This document shows, piece after piece, positions 45,561 through 58,848 of a stretch of 64,000 nt of DNA. The position numbers were made by a program, and so were the translations under genes. Under the pieces are notes generated by a model, which saw only the letters and a list, made by a program, of their open reading frames with translations, ran no database searches and was not told the DNA's origin. This DNA comes from Aegilops tauschii subsp. strangulata (Eukaryota > Streptophyta > Magnoliopsida > Poales > Poaceae). Each line of letters begins with the position of its first letter. The first letter of the stretch is position 1. The stretch lies in the NCBI RefSeq assembly GCF_002575655.3, contig NC_053038.3:141314885-141378884 (forward strand). Direction: 5' to 3'.

Positions 45561-48500
45561 TGTCAGGACCCCGATTCCAAGTCACATCGATCTAGCCGGT
45601 AACACCTCATATCACTTTGCCGCCTCACGCACGATATTCCCACGGGTGTCGCCTTACCATGGCCCGGGACCGTTTGCGCCTTTTGGCTCACGTATATGAT
45701 AGTGTCGCTAGCATCCATATGACAGAGAACCCAGGCCGACATGACTAGTCGTGAACCCGAAGTGGCACTAACTTACGGGGACAGGCATACATGAATCAAC
45801 ATCGAGCATGTCGGTCAGCAGCGTGTGAATCCGGGCTGTAGCACTGGGCTAATAGGACTACGGGAACCCGGGCTGTAGCAGGCTAGGCAGGACTCCTGAT
45901 GTCACCGCGTGACATTTCACCGAAGGGACAGACATAGGAATGAAGTGAATCACATGCCGGCCAGTCAAGTGTTCCGGAGCAGTAGTGCTGGGCTAGCAGG
46001 ACTCCGGTGACCCGTGCTGTAGCGGACTACTATGGCTCATGGAAGCACAAGACTACATTTCCCCATAAGAGAGGCTACCAAGGATAAACAACTAGGTTGT
46101 CGGATCCCACACATACCAAGAATTTCAATCATACACACAATATGCTCGATATGTGCAAATACAACATGGCATCACAACAAGACTCTACGACTCAGAGTAT
46201 TTATTCATTAGGCTCTGAAGAGCGAGATATTACAAACATAGGTCTCATGACCCAACATTCAGAGCATACAAGTCGAAGCACATGCGGAAGCTTAACATGT
46301 CTGAGTACAGACATCTACAAAAGAAAAAGGCTACGAAGCCTGACTATCTACAAGATCCTGCCGAGGGCACAAGATCGTAGCTGAGGTATCAAGCTAAACG
46401 TCGAAGTCCACACAGCACTACTAGCGAGACTGACGTCTCTCTGCAAAACATAAAATAGGCAAACGTGAGTACAAATGTACCCAGCAAGACTTACATCAGA
46501 ACTAGCTACATATGCATCGGTATCAACAAAGGGGGTGGTGGAGTTTGACTGCAGCAAGCCAGCTTTGACTCGGTGGCTATCCTAAACTATGACTGCAAGT
46601 AACTCTTTTGAGGTGGCGCACACGAGTCCACATATTCACCATATCAATACACCACTATGGATCCGCTCCCGTCTCCCAACGAGAACGCTATCCATAGCAC
46701 TCACGCTTATCTTGCGCATTTTAGAGTATCCACTTTCACTTGTCTATGAACTGTACAGGCAACCTAGAAGTCCTTTACCGCGGACACGACTATTCGAATA
46801 GATCATATTAACCCTGCAGGGGTGTACTTCGTCACACACACTCTCGCCACTTACCACCATGTACACGTCGTGTACCTCGGCAACCTTCAAGCGGAAGCCT
46901 GGCGAGGGACTCGGCCACGACCTGACTAACCACACAAGTCTCTCGTCCAGGTTTATCGCCTATTCGGGTTCCATCCGCAAGGAGATCCGGCCGGGGTGTC
47001 GCTCACGGCCCCAAACGATGTGTGCAGGGTTCCCAAGCCCACCACGACGGATGGATCTACGCTTGGTACACCGTGCCACGGTGCCTAGTCTGTCCCAAGC
47101 CCACCTGTACCGGGTACCACTTGGTAGACTACTAACACAACCTACAAACACCAGAAACTAGTTGCAACTCCTGGACAGAGATCAAGTTGATTAATAAGTC
47201 GAGAGGGGCACTTAAGCATTCCAATGTGTGGTAGTAACTGTTCATGGATCACAAACACAGAACTCAGTTCCTGAGGACGGCTGCAATGAGACAACCCACC
47301 ATGTACTCCTACATGGCCTCTCACCGCTACCTTTACCAAATCGTGTTCACACACATAGCTCACACACAGTAGGACATGTTCATCACCATTCCAACTCATC
47401 CCCGATGAATCAGATTCGACTCAACTCTAAGCAGTAGCAGGCATGACAATCAAGCATGAATGAGTAGGCACATCAGGGCTCAAACAACTCCTACTCATGC
47501 TAGTGGGTTTCATCTATTTACTGTGGCAATGACAGGATGCAGAGGATAAGGGGTTCAACTACCGCAGCAAGTAACAGATGAATCGTTGTTGTCCTAATGC
47601 AGTAAAAGAGAGCAGGAGCGAGAGAGTGGGTTTGTATCGGAATGGACAAGGGGGTTTTGCTTTCCTGGCACATCTAAAGATACTATAGTTCTTCATCGGT
47701 GTCATCGAACTCATCGTCGGAACCACGTCTATCAAGAGGGGACAACCACCGGCAAACAAGGAAGAACACAATCATGATTATGACATGGCAATATGATGTG
47801 ATTTGGCCTAATGCAACTAGCAACAGAAAGGTTTGGGTTGATTTGAACTCAAGGTTCAAATTCAAATTCAAACTATGAATTCAAATAGTGCATTATCATG
47901 TTTTGGACTAAACAGTGAGGTTAAGTTGTTCAAACATGCATGAAAATGCCATATTCAGATTCCTTGGATTTTTCTGATCATTTTTCATATATAATTTATT
48001 TCATTCTGAGTTATAGATTATTTCCTATGATTTTTTTAGGTTTGTGGGATTTTCTGGAATTTCCTGTATAAGAATAATTCCAGTAATTAAATTACTGCGT
48101 CAGCATTGCGTCAGGGTGACGTCAGCATTGACCAAAGTCAAATCTGACTGGTGGGACCTACCTGTCAGTGTAACAGTGCTAATTATGTGGCTTATTAAAT
48201 CCTAACTAAAAATAATTAGCTCGGCGGGGCCCACTGTCAGTGACTCTAGGGGGGTTAGTTAGGCGCTGATGACGGTGCCACATCACCAGCCACCGGAGTC
48301 TAGCCGACGGCGACCACAGAACACGGCGGGGCATGCCGGACTTGCGCTAGAGGTGTCAGCTTGGCACGCTGAGGGCACCAGGGGATAGCCCTTGATCTTG
48401 TGCATCCAAAGGACCAAGTGAGAGGTCGCGGGGTCACCGGAATTCATGCCGGCGACGAGCTTTGGCGGCGGTGGTGTTCGGTGGTGCACGGGCGCGTCGC

Positions 48501-49656
48501 TACGGTGTATCAGTGAGCAAATGGAGGGGCTGGGCAGCACCTGCTAGGCACGGGGAGCACTAAGAGTAGCACGGTGAGGCCAGGGGAGCACGGAGGCTAT
48601 GCGTGTAGCGGCAATGGCGGACGGCGGCTTCGGTGCTCGTGGGGAACGGTGCTACGGCAACCAAACGGGGGCAGGGTTAGGGGGAAATGACCAGGGGCTC
48701 ACCGCGGTCACGAAGAGCTTCTCGGCGAGCTCGGGGAGGCACAGACGGCGTCGAATCGATGGTGGGGTTGCCGGCGGCCGAAGCTCTAAGACGACGAGGA
48801 TGCAGTCGTTGCAGGGCGTCCGGAGTGGCTTCTTTCGGTGGAGAGGCGTAGCGCGAGGTGGCGGAGGTGCTGGGCATCCTAGCTAGGCGAGGGGGGCTCG
48901 GTGGCCACGGCAACGGCGGGCGGCGTCGACGAGCTCCACTCGGGCAGAGAGGGAGAGAGAGCAGAGAAGGGAAAAGAGGTCGGGAGTGAGTGAGAGGGAC
49001 CAGGGGGCTGCGTGGCGCTGCGAGAGACATCCGGGGGGAGGAGGAGGCAGCCAGGCAGGGAGGAGGTGGCCGGCGTGTGGCTGCGCACACCGGGCACGCG
49101 CCCCTGCCTACTGGCGCGAGGAGGAAGGCGACAGAGGGGGTTGCGGTGGTGGGCTGGGCCGGCCACTTGGGCCGCCAGGTAAACCCAGGTGAGGTTCCTC
49201 TCTCTCACCTTTCTATTTCTGTTTTCTGTTTTCCTTTTCTGTTATTTGTTTTGATTTAGTTTTAAGCACTAAACCATTTTGCTTTCTTCTGATAATTTTG
49301 CAGGGACTGAAAGGATTATCCCAAAGCCCCTCACAATTTCTCAGAATTATTGGACACATATTCGATATATAGCAAGGATAAATCCAATGCAAATAGTTAT
49401 TGCATTAGCTTCAAATGCCCAAAATAAATATTTGTGAGCTCCTAAAAATATTGGTTTGAATTTTAATTCTGGCCAATATTTTCATAGAGAAACATGAAAC
49501 ATTTTCTTGGACCCATTTGAAGCAATTTTTATCCTGGTCTTTTTCAGAAATGATTTCTGAGGCTTTCACATGTCCCCATTTCAAATTCATTGAAATTTAA
49601 ACATGATGCACACATGACTAGCTAGCCTAGAGCAAACCAGAACTAGGGATGTGACA
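45561..49656 (-). repeat. 3' LTR of element H (4096 bases)
   Basis: Pair of 53433-57553. On the minus strand it holds a GC-rich leader (about 49190-48280), an AT-rich stretch with TGACGTCA (48117-48124), an acidic exon-like end (47728-47683), and an AATAAA in the last kilobase (near 46205). Confidence 0.92.
47683..47728 (-). other. Acidic exon-like end in the LTR of element H (copy at 55556-55601)
   Basis: After an acceptor-like TTGATAG on the minus strand, the frame encodes RGSDDEFDDTDEEL and a stop. The other LTR keeps the stop, with Leu and Ala changes. No upstream exon is identified. Confidence 0.3.
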
Positions 49657-49674
49657 ACTCACCCCCACTAAACT
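49657..49674 (-). other. Polypurine tract of element H
   Basis: TTTAGTGGGGGTGAGT on the minus strand directly before the 3' LTR. Confidence 0.65.
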
Positions 49675-52600
49675 AGAATCTCGTCCCGAGATTCAGACGT
49701 AGGGTAAGAGGAAGAGGGGACTCAAAAGCTAACCCAATCTTCTCGATCCAATTGCCCTCATCGAAGATGTTAATTCATTGCTTCAAAGTGATCTTGATGT
49801 CTTTGCTTTCGAGATCTTCATCCAACACGATGACGACAGAAAGAAACTCTACAGGAATCGATCTTCTCAAGAACGAGCAACTCAAGATCAACTCATGGAG
49901 TGAGACGTTGAAACATTTCTTGAGCTGAGACACAAGATACACATCGGGAGGGATGGAAGAAACAGATGACGGAGGTTCAATTTGCTAGGCAACAATTCCA
50001 CGCTGGAGTAGGATGGTGCATGGTTTCAAAGTAGCGAGGAGATTGATTGCCATGGTTCCGAACGGGGCACTTTAGGGAAGGTGACTCGTAGAATTATTCC
50101 CTTAAGTGGCAAAAAGAATTACTTTTGATACAAAGATCATTGAAACTCTTTATACCAACCTGAGGTAATTCATAATTGATCGTTTGAAAGAATTCAAAAG
50201 AATGGCATACTCAGTTTGGAAAGGAAACCACGATTGTAGAACACTCGGCAAATGGAAGGCACATTCCAGTTGAAACCAAGAATATAACCTAGTGACTGAG
50301 CGTGCTTTCAAGAACTTGAGCATTTCCATATTCATCAAGGTTTTACCAACATCTATGCCAAGATCCTGGTGACACCTCGTACTACCATGATGAATAACGA
50401 TGGAGGATGCAGGTGCAGAGGAGGACAACACTTTCTCAGATTTTACCTTGACGACGCCAAGGAAACAAAATCTAGAGGATCGACCGAGAGACATTTAGCA
50501 CTCCGCTTCTAATGTTCTCCTTGACGTTCTAGGTACCACAATCTTGCTTGAAAGCATCGGTATGGCCATCAAGTAAAGGTCGGACTTCGGAATACAAAGG
50601 ATCCATAAGGAACAACTTCCATAATAACTCACTCGAAATCCTCATGGAGAAGATGGTCAACTTGCTCAATCAAGATACTATAATAATAGGTCTTCCAACT
50701 AGGTGTGTCGGCCAAAACATCAACCTTGTCGGAACCTACATCATAGATCCTGGAAAAGTTCCAACCATCATATCTGCCTGAGATTCAGATCTGGTTGGTG
50801 ACAGGATATTTCAGACAGCATGTCTGGAAAAGAAAATGTGCAACATAACCCGATGAGATGACGTTGCGAGAGTCTCAGGAAATGAACTACGGTAGTAGGC
50901 TCTAAAACATGAGCTGGTTCTGCTACACACATGTCAACACGCTGTCCAAGACAAGCATGACCATGTAGAAGTCTTACGATAAAATACTACCGGGTTCAGG
51001 TGGGGAACCAACATCGAGGACAACGAAGTCCTAACATAAGTCATGATTCTTAAGAAGGGACTTCTTCTCCTTGAACAAGTCAATCAGTGGCTTGGTGTGC
51101 TAGGGATACATATAGAATGAAGGTTGCAAGTCTCCAGACCACAGAATACTTCGCACATATGCATGACTGACTTGGGATGATTCCAGAGGAAGCAAAAACA
51201 AACTTTCTCGAATTCATGGCGACAACTTGCTTCAAATGCACATGAACTAGAGGAAGTCACTTCTTCCATCAAACATATACCTCATGAACGGAACACGAAG
51301 GCAATGCTTACAAAAGTTTCCAAAACTAGCTCAATGTTCAACATGAATAATGGAGGAGACACAATGCTGATGATGGGCTCAACAACAAATCATAAGGATT
51401 TCCATGAAGATGGAACTCCACAACTATGTGAACAAAGCAATAGTATTGATCAGAGCAAAAGATATAATGGTGTATGCTCGAGGATCAACCAAGAGTAAGA
51501 CAACATTACGAACATCGTTGGTTCTGATTTGATTTGAGGATAGCCCACACTCAAATCAAGGTTTTGACAAGACAATAGATTCAACAACCGATCACGAGGG
51601 TCAATCAATGAAGATATCATCTTTCTTCAACACACTCACAAAAAGATATCCCTTAAAATGAACTAAGCCAGGCAAGCTTTTATCTTCCAACTCTCCAAGT
51701 TGTTGTTTAGCTTGACCAACTAGCTCAGGGGTATCCAACACGGATTCTTGGAGAAGGGGTGGTTTACAGGAAACCAACTTGATCACGAATTCAACATAGC
51801 GGTCAGGTGACAACCTGGTGATACTTCCGAGAAGATATTCGGAAAATCACGTACCACCGATATGTTACTAGGCTCGAGAACAATCTCGCCTTTCAGAGCA
51901 AGACGATATGATCAAATAAGCAAGGGATTGAACAATCCTAACTCATTGATCGAAGAGTGCACCGGAAATAAGGACTAGGTAGCACGATCAACCTTAGATG
52001 ATGATTCAATAACCAGCACGCTAAGAATGAGAGTATTGCCATTAACTACCAAGCAACGAGTTGCTCAGAGTATTGATTTCACACATCACGGTTCACTTGT
52101 CGGTATTCCGGTTGTGACAGCACGGGATCGAGGAATGAATAATGATGGCGAGAAGTATCACTGCGTCAAGAATTCATAAGAGGTGGTGCAATTCTCATGA
52201 CACTCTTGACATAAGATGGTAACGCTCCAAGGTAGAGTAGAGCAAAAGCTGGATTGGCATTTTGGTCTGCGGAATACACTTGCTTTGACCCAATCCTAGA
52301 TATGGACGTGGTTCTGGAGTTTGTTTCTCCTAGTCATTCTGAAATAGAACGGCTTGACGGACCACAAGGATAGTACGCATCGATAACATGGATGTACAAC
52401 TAGTCCTGACTATCAATTGATAGACAGAGGTCAGAATACAACTAAAGAGAGACAACTCAAAGGGACATATGGTTTTCTGAGTTGCGGGTGCATAGATTTA
52501 GTATGTCAACAAGTTCCACATATTTCTTCCAGATAATCCATGCAGAGGAGGAAGGACTGGCAGAGTCACAATATGAATGGAGTACTCCTCAAGAGCGCCC

Positions 52601-53416
52601 TGGTTGTGATCTTTTGGTTAAAAGAACTTCTGCCATAATGGTTCATGGTATTTGGAAGAAGGAAATACCACGGACCTCGAGGACTATCGCAAAGGTTACT
52701 AATATCTTAAGGGAACTAGCAAATACTAACAACATGAGGTAGGGTGGAGTGAATCTTGGGCTCAAGAACCCAGAAATAGAATGCCTACTAACTAAATGGC
52801 ATCATGGGATGCTTTCGAGAATAATGGCCAGAATCATCACACTTGGGATGCAAGCATTGCTAGATTACTAAGTGGTCCTCTAAGACACCTAGGGTCATAA
52901 TAATAACTCCAACATATATGTCAAGGCAACAGAGTACCTCAACTCAACGATTAGTGTGGTTAATCTGGCCCAAAGGAACATCGAGAACGGAAAGAAGGGA
53001 TTTGCAAATGCATCAGATTATTTAGAAGCCTGGGATGACTCGGACAGCATAACGGCTGTAAATGCTCAAAGGATTTGAGACATCCTGCAAAAATGGTGGC
53101 ATAACCACTTAGAAGCACAATATCAAGGTTCCGAGACCAACTATGAACACACAGAAGTAGTAGAAACTGAACTGGGGCTTGTAACCAACAGTCCTATAAG
53201 TTACTACGGATTAGTAACACGTGATCCTGATAGAAGATGAGAAACCTAGTTCTTAATCCCTGCAGAAAAGAAGAGGGTGACTCAGATCAGAAGGGCATAA
53301 GGTAAAGCAGTAAAAAGAGCCTTACGTTCCCTTCCACAATCAATTCCCTTATATAACTAAAGCATTTCTAGACTCAACTTCGACCAGTTTGGCTTGGTAA
53401 TCCTACAGGCGGTCAG
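49675..53416 (-). pseudogene. Decayed interior of element H with pol traces
   Basis: There is no long ORF on either strand. On the minus strand the clearest trace is at about 51900-51601, matching the linker between protease and RT of gypsy pol (VVRDFPNIF, then MSPDRYVEFVIKLV and QQLGELEDK), but the RT core does not follow. Near 49690-49675 a GAATCTCGGGACGAGATTC-type end lies before the PPT, common in gypsy elements. Other short ORFs here have no recognisable domain. Confidence 0.55.
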
Positions 53417-53428
53417 GCTCTGATACCA
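53417..53428 (-). other. Primer binding site of element H
   Basis: TGGTATCAGAGC on the minus strand, the common initiator-Met tRNA site, close to the 5' LTR at 53433. Confidence 0.85.
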
Positions 53429-53432
53429 AAGC

Positions 53433-56400
53433 TGTCAGGACCCCGATTCCAAGTCACATCGATCTAGCCGGTAACACCTCATATCACTTTGCGGCCTCAC
53501 GCACGGTATTCCCACGGGTGTCGCCTTACCATGGCCCGGGACCGTTTGCGCCTTTTGGCTCACGTATATGATAGTGTCGCTAGCATCCATATGACAGAGA
53601 ACCCGGGCCGACATGACTAGTCATGAACCCGAAGTGGCACTAACTTACGGGGATAGGCATACATGAATCAACATCGAGCATGTCGGTCAGCAGCGTGTGA
53701 ATCCGGGCTGTAGCACTGGGCTAACAGGACTCCGGGAACCCGGGCTGTAGCAAGCTAGGCAGGACTCCGGATGTCACCGCGTGACATTTCCCCGAAGGGA
53801 CAGACATAGGAACAAAGTGAATCACATGCCGGCCAGTCAAGTGTTCCGGAGCAGTAGTGCTGGGCTAGCAGGACTCCGGTGACCCGGGCTGTAGCGGACT
53901 ACTATGGCTCATGGAAGCACAAGACTACATTTCCCCATAAGAGAGGCTACCAAGGATAAACAACTAGGTTGTCGGATCCCACACATACCAAGCATTTCAA
54001 TCATACACACAATATGCTCGATATGTGCAAATACAACATGGCATCACAACAAGACTCTACGACTCAGAGTATTTATTCATTAGGCTCTGAAGAGCGAGAT
54101 ATTACAAACATAGGTCTCATGACCCAACATTCAGAGCATACAAGTCGAAGCACATGCGGAAGCTTAACATGTCTGAGTACAGACATCTACAAAAGAAAAA
54201 GGCTACGAAGCCTGACTATCTACAAGATCCTGCCGAGGGCACAAGATCGTAGCTGAGGTATCAAGCTAAACGTCTAAGTCCACACAGCACTACTAGCGAG
54301 ACTGACGTCTCTCTGCAAAACATAAAATAGGCAAACGTGAGTACAAATGTACCCAGCAAGACTTACATCAGAACTAGCTACATATGCATCGGTATCAACA
54401 AAGGGGGTGGTGGAGTTTGACTGCAGCAAGCCAGCTTTGACTCGGTGGCTATCCTAAACTATGACTGCAAGTAACTCTTTTGAGGTGGCGCACACGAGTC
54501 CACATATTCACCATATCAATACACCACTATGGATCCGCTCCCGTCTCCCTACGAGAACGCTATCCATAGCACTCACGCTTATCTTGCGCATTTTAGAGTA
54601 TCCACTTTCACTTGTCTATGAACTGTACAGGCAACCCAGAAGTCCTTTACCGCGGACACGGCTATTCGAATAGATCATATTAACCCTGCAGGGGTGTACT
54701 TTGTCACACACGCTCTCGCCACTTACCACCATGTACACGTCGTGTACCTCGGCAACCTTCAAGCGGAAGCCTGGCGAGGGAGTCGGCCACGACCTGACTA
54801 ACCACACAAGTCTCTCATCCAGGTTTATCGCCTATTCGGGTTCCATCCGCAAGGAGATCCGGCCGGGGTGTCGCTCACGGCCCCAAACGATGTGTGCAGG
54901 GTTCCCAAGCCCACCTTGATGGATGGATCTACGCTTGGTACACCGTGCCATGGTGCCTAGTCTGTCCCAAGCCCACCTTTACCGGGTACCACTTGGTAGA
55001 CTACTAACACAACCTACAAACACCAGAAACTAGTTGCAACTCCTGGACAGAGATCAAGTTGATTAATAAGTCGAGAGGGGCACTTAAGCATTCCAATGTG
55101 TGGTAGTAACTGTTCATGGATCACAAACATAGAACTCAGTTCCTGAGGATGGCTACAATGAGACAACCCACCATGTACTCCTACATGGCCTCTCACCGCT
55201 ACCTTTACCAAATCGTGTTCACACACTTAGCTCACACACAGTAGGACATGTTCATCACCATTCCAACTCATCCCCGATGAATCAGACTCGACTCAACTCT
55301 AAGCAGTAGCAGGCATGACAATCAAGCATGAATGAGTAGGCACATCAGGGCTCAAACAACTCCTACTCATGCTAGTGGGTTTCATCTATTTACTGTGGCA
55401 ATGACAGGTCATGAAGAGGATACGGGTTCAACTACCGCAGCAAGTAACAGATGAATCGTTCTTGTCCTAATGCAGTAAAAGAGAGCAGGAGCGAGAGAGT
55501 GGGTTTGCATCGGAATGGACAAGGGGGTTTTGCTCGCCTGGCACTTCTGAAGATACTATAGTTCTGCATCGGTGTCATCGAGCTCATCGTCGGAACCACG
55601 TCTATCGAGAGGGGACAAGCACCGGCAAACAAGGAAGAACACAATCAATGCAATGCAACAATTATGATGCATGATTATGACATGGCAATATGATGTGATT
55701 TGGCCTAATGCAACTAGCAACATAAAGGTTTGGGTTGATTTGAACTCAAGGTTCAAATTCAAATTCAAACTATGAATTCAAATAGTGCATTATCATGTTT
55801 TGGACTAAACAGTGAGGTTAAGTTGTTCAAAGATGCATGAAAATGCCATATTCAGATTCCTTGGATTTTTCTGATCATTTTTCATATATAATTTATTTCA
55901 TTCTGAGTTATAGATTATTTCCTATGATTTTTTTAGGTTTGTGGGATTTTCTGGAATTTCCTGTATAAGAATAATTCCAGTAATTTAATTACTGCGTCAG
56001 CATTGCGTCAGGGTGACGTCAGCATTGACCAAAGTCAAATCTGACTGGTGGGACCTACCTGTCAGTGTAACAGTGCTAATTATGTGGCTTATTAAATCCT
56101 AACTAAAAATAATTAGCTCGGCGGGGCCCACTGTCAGTGACTCTAGGGGGGGTTAGTTAGGCGCTGATGACGGTGCCACATCACCAGCCACCGGAGTCCA
56201 GCCGACGGCGAGCGCAGAACACGGCGGGGCACGCCGGACTTGCGCTACAGGCGTCAGCTTGGCACGCTGAGGGCACCAGGGGATAGCCCTTGATCTTGCG
56301 CATCCAAAGGACCAAGTGAGAGGTCGCGGGGTCACCGGAATTCATGCCGGCGACGAGCTTTGGTGGCGGTGGTGTTCGGTGGTGCACGGGCGCGTCGCTA

Positions 56401-57553
56401 CGGTGTATCAGTGAGCAAATGGAGGGGCTGGGCAGCACCTGCTAGGCACGGGGAGCACTAAGAGCAGCACGGTGAGGCCAGGGGAGCACGGAGGCTATGC
56501 GTGCAGCGGCAATGGTGGACGGCGGCTTCGGTGCTCGTGGGGAACGGTGCTACGGCAACCAAACGGGGGCAGAGTTAGGGGGAAATGACCGGGGGCTCAC
56601 CGCGGTCACGAAGAGCTTCTCGGCGAGCTCGGGGAGGCACGGACGGCGTCGAATCGACGGTGGGGTTGTCGGCGGCCGAAGCTCTAAGACGATGACGATG
56701 CAGTCGTTGCAGGGCGTCCGGAGTGGCTTCTTTCGGTGGAGAGGCGTAGCACGAGGTGGCAGAGCTGCTGGGCATCCTAGCTAGGCGAGGGGGGCTCGGT
56801 GGTCACGGCAACGGCGAGCAGCGTCGACGAGCTCCACTCGGGCAGAGAGGGAGAGAGAGCAGAGAAGGGAAAAGAGGTCGGGAGTGAGTGAGAGGGACCA
56901 GGGGGCTGCATGGCGCTGCGAGAGACATCCGGGGGGAGGAGGAGGCAGCCAGGCAGGGAGGAGGTGGCCGACGTGTGGCTGGGCGCGCCGGGCACGCGCC
57001 CCTGCCTACTGGCGCGAGGAGGAAGGCGACAGAGGGGGTTGCGGTGGTGGGCTGGGCCGGCCACTTGGGCCGCCAGGTAAGCCCAGGTGAGGTTCCTTTC
57101 TCTCACCTTTCTATTTCTATTTTCAGTTTTCCTTTTCTGTTATTTGTTTTGATTTAGTTTTAAGCACTAAACCATTTTGCCTTCTTCTGATAATTTTGCA
57201 GGGACTGAAAGGATTATCCCAAAGGCCCTCACAATTTCTCAGAATTATTGGACACATATTCGATATATAGCAAGTATAAATCCAATGCAAATAGTTATTG
57301 CATTAGCTTCAAATGCCCAAAATAAATATTTATGAGCTCCTAAAAATATTGGTTTGAATTTTAATTCTGGCCAATATTTTCATTGAGAAACATGAACATT
57401 TTCTTGGACCCATTTGAAGCAATTTTTATCTTGTTCTTTTTCAGAAATGATTTCTGAGGCTTTCACATGTCCCCATTTCAAATTCATTGAAATTTAAACA
57501 TGATGCACACATGACTAGCTAGCCTAGAGCAAACCAGAACTAGGGATGTGACA
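53433..57553 (-). repeat. 5' LTR of element H (4121 bases)
   Basis: Pair of 45561-49656 with scattered substitutions and a few indels, including about 23 extra bases near 55646-55670. Confidence 0.92.
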
Positions 57554-57558
57554 GTGTG

Positions 57559-57627
57559 TGTCAGCATACCGATCCAGGGATGACACTTAAGCACAGAGAC
57601 TTGATCCATTCGGGTCGGGTCGCTACA
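57559..57627 (+). repeat. Last 69 bases of the 5' LTR of element G
   Basis: Continuation of 42515-45560 after element H, ending CGGGTCGCTACA three bases before the PBS. Confidence 0.8.
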
Positions 57628-57630
57628 AGA

Positions 57631-57642
57631 TGGTATCAGAGC
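57631..57642 (+). other. Primer binding site of element G
   Basis: TGGTATCAGAGC, the initiator-Met tRNA site, unmutated. Confidence 0.9.
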
Positions 57643-58848
57643 ACATGTTGACTGTAGGACATGACCCTAGAAACTGTCAAGCCCATAGGAAGGTTTTTCT
57701 CTAAAACTATCCTTTTCAAAAAGATCTTTTACCTCTCTTCTTTTCCGAGTCTTATTCAAATATTCCCTTTTAGTGAGACCATACCCTTTCCCCTTTTGAC
57801 CACTCGAAGATTCGACGGATAAGACCACTTCAAGAAGTACAGGATATCGGACAACTAAGACCATTCGGAATGAAGAGGATTTTACCGTGCATTATGATAA
57901 TGGAAACTACAACGGTTGAAGACTCCGAAGACTAGGAGATTTTGAAGGCTCTGAAGAATTCCCAGATTTTTTTATGACCTAGGGATGGCTACCCTTATGG
58001 AAGTTGGCAGACTATGGAAGCCGTAAATGCACGAGATCAAGGTGTATCGGAGAAAGACCGGAACATGGAGCATAAGAATCCAAAGGTTTTGAAGGAAAAC
58101 CCAAAGACAGGAGATATCAGTTATGGAAGGAAAGCTCATGGCAGTAACATGGGCATAAACACGGCTATCCATGATGTTATCGTCCGCTTATTCTATTGCC
58201 ACCGTGCCGAGTTAAGCATGCATATGCATGGAAGGATTGGATGGTAGAAGGCTGATGGAGCACCTATCAGCAAGATGAAGTTTTAATTTTAGACCGGTGT
58301 ATCACCAGGATCTGGAGCATTACATCAGGAAGTTTAAAGATGAACCTTCAGGAAGCAGTATTCGACAAGTAAGCATTTCGTGAAGGACTCATGACCCAGA
58401 AGCTGAAAGTAGCCAAGCTGGGAAAGCGAAACCTCGAGATAACGGAGACTCGCCAGGAGATGAAGGACAGTAGGATCATGGTTCATGTCAGGGATGTTAA
58501 GACCCAGAAGTTGGAGCGCAACTCCAGAAATATTAAAGGACGTCACGAGAGACTTCGCGTCAACAGAGATGATTTGGCAAAAGAACTTGAGAAGTGCAAG
58601 CATGATTGGAAGAAGCCATCGGAGACATGAACAAGACTTCAAGAGTTTGGCGACTTTGAAGATTTTTGACCTTTAGAAGACCAAACCCCTGTTATACCTA
58701 CGTTAGATGCGACGTTTGTGAGCTGTCATTTGTTTGTTGTTTTTCCGACAGCCACAATAAAATCTTTCTTTTCAAAACTATTGTTTGCATTGTGTGTATC
58801 CCTCTCGACCTCTCTTATCTCACCCCAAACCCATGGACCCAATAGAGG
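57643..58848 (+). other. Leader and decayed gag start of element G
   Basis: Non-coding leader with only short open frames. The longest (58391-58630) gives a Lys/Glu/Arg-rich helical peptide with no known domain. It may be a remnant of a longer gag N-terminus. Confidence 0.45.

Larger units (their letters stand above)
45561..57553 (-). mobile_element. Element H: non-autonomous gypsy element, 4.1 kb LTRs and 3.8 kb interior
   Basis: LTRs at 45561-49656 and 53433-57553 share starts TGTCAGGACCCC and ends GGATGTGACA. The initiator-Met PBS (minus strand) lies beside the right LTR and a G-rich tract beside the left, so the element reads right to left. The interior holds only decayed pol traces. The LTRs make up over two thirds of the element. 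Confidence 0.92.

Noticed and set aside
46097..46384. 95-codon plus-strand ORF kept in both LTRs of H (also 53969-54256)
   Set aside because: It is antisense to the element, has no domain, and is shared simply because the LTRs are copies of each other.
57631..57642. TGGTATCAGAGC as part of a tRNA gene
   Set aside because: It is complementary to a tRNA 3' end and lies next to an LTR: a primer binding site. No cloverleaf surrounds it.
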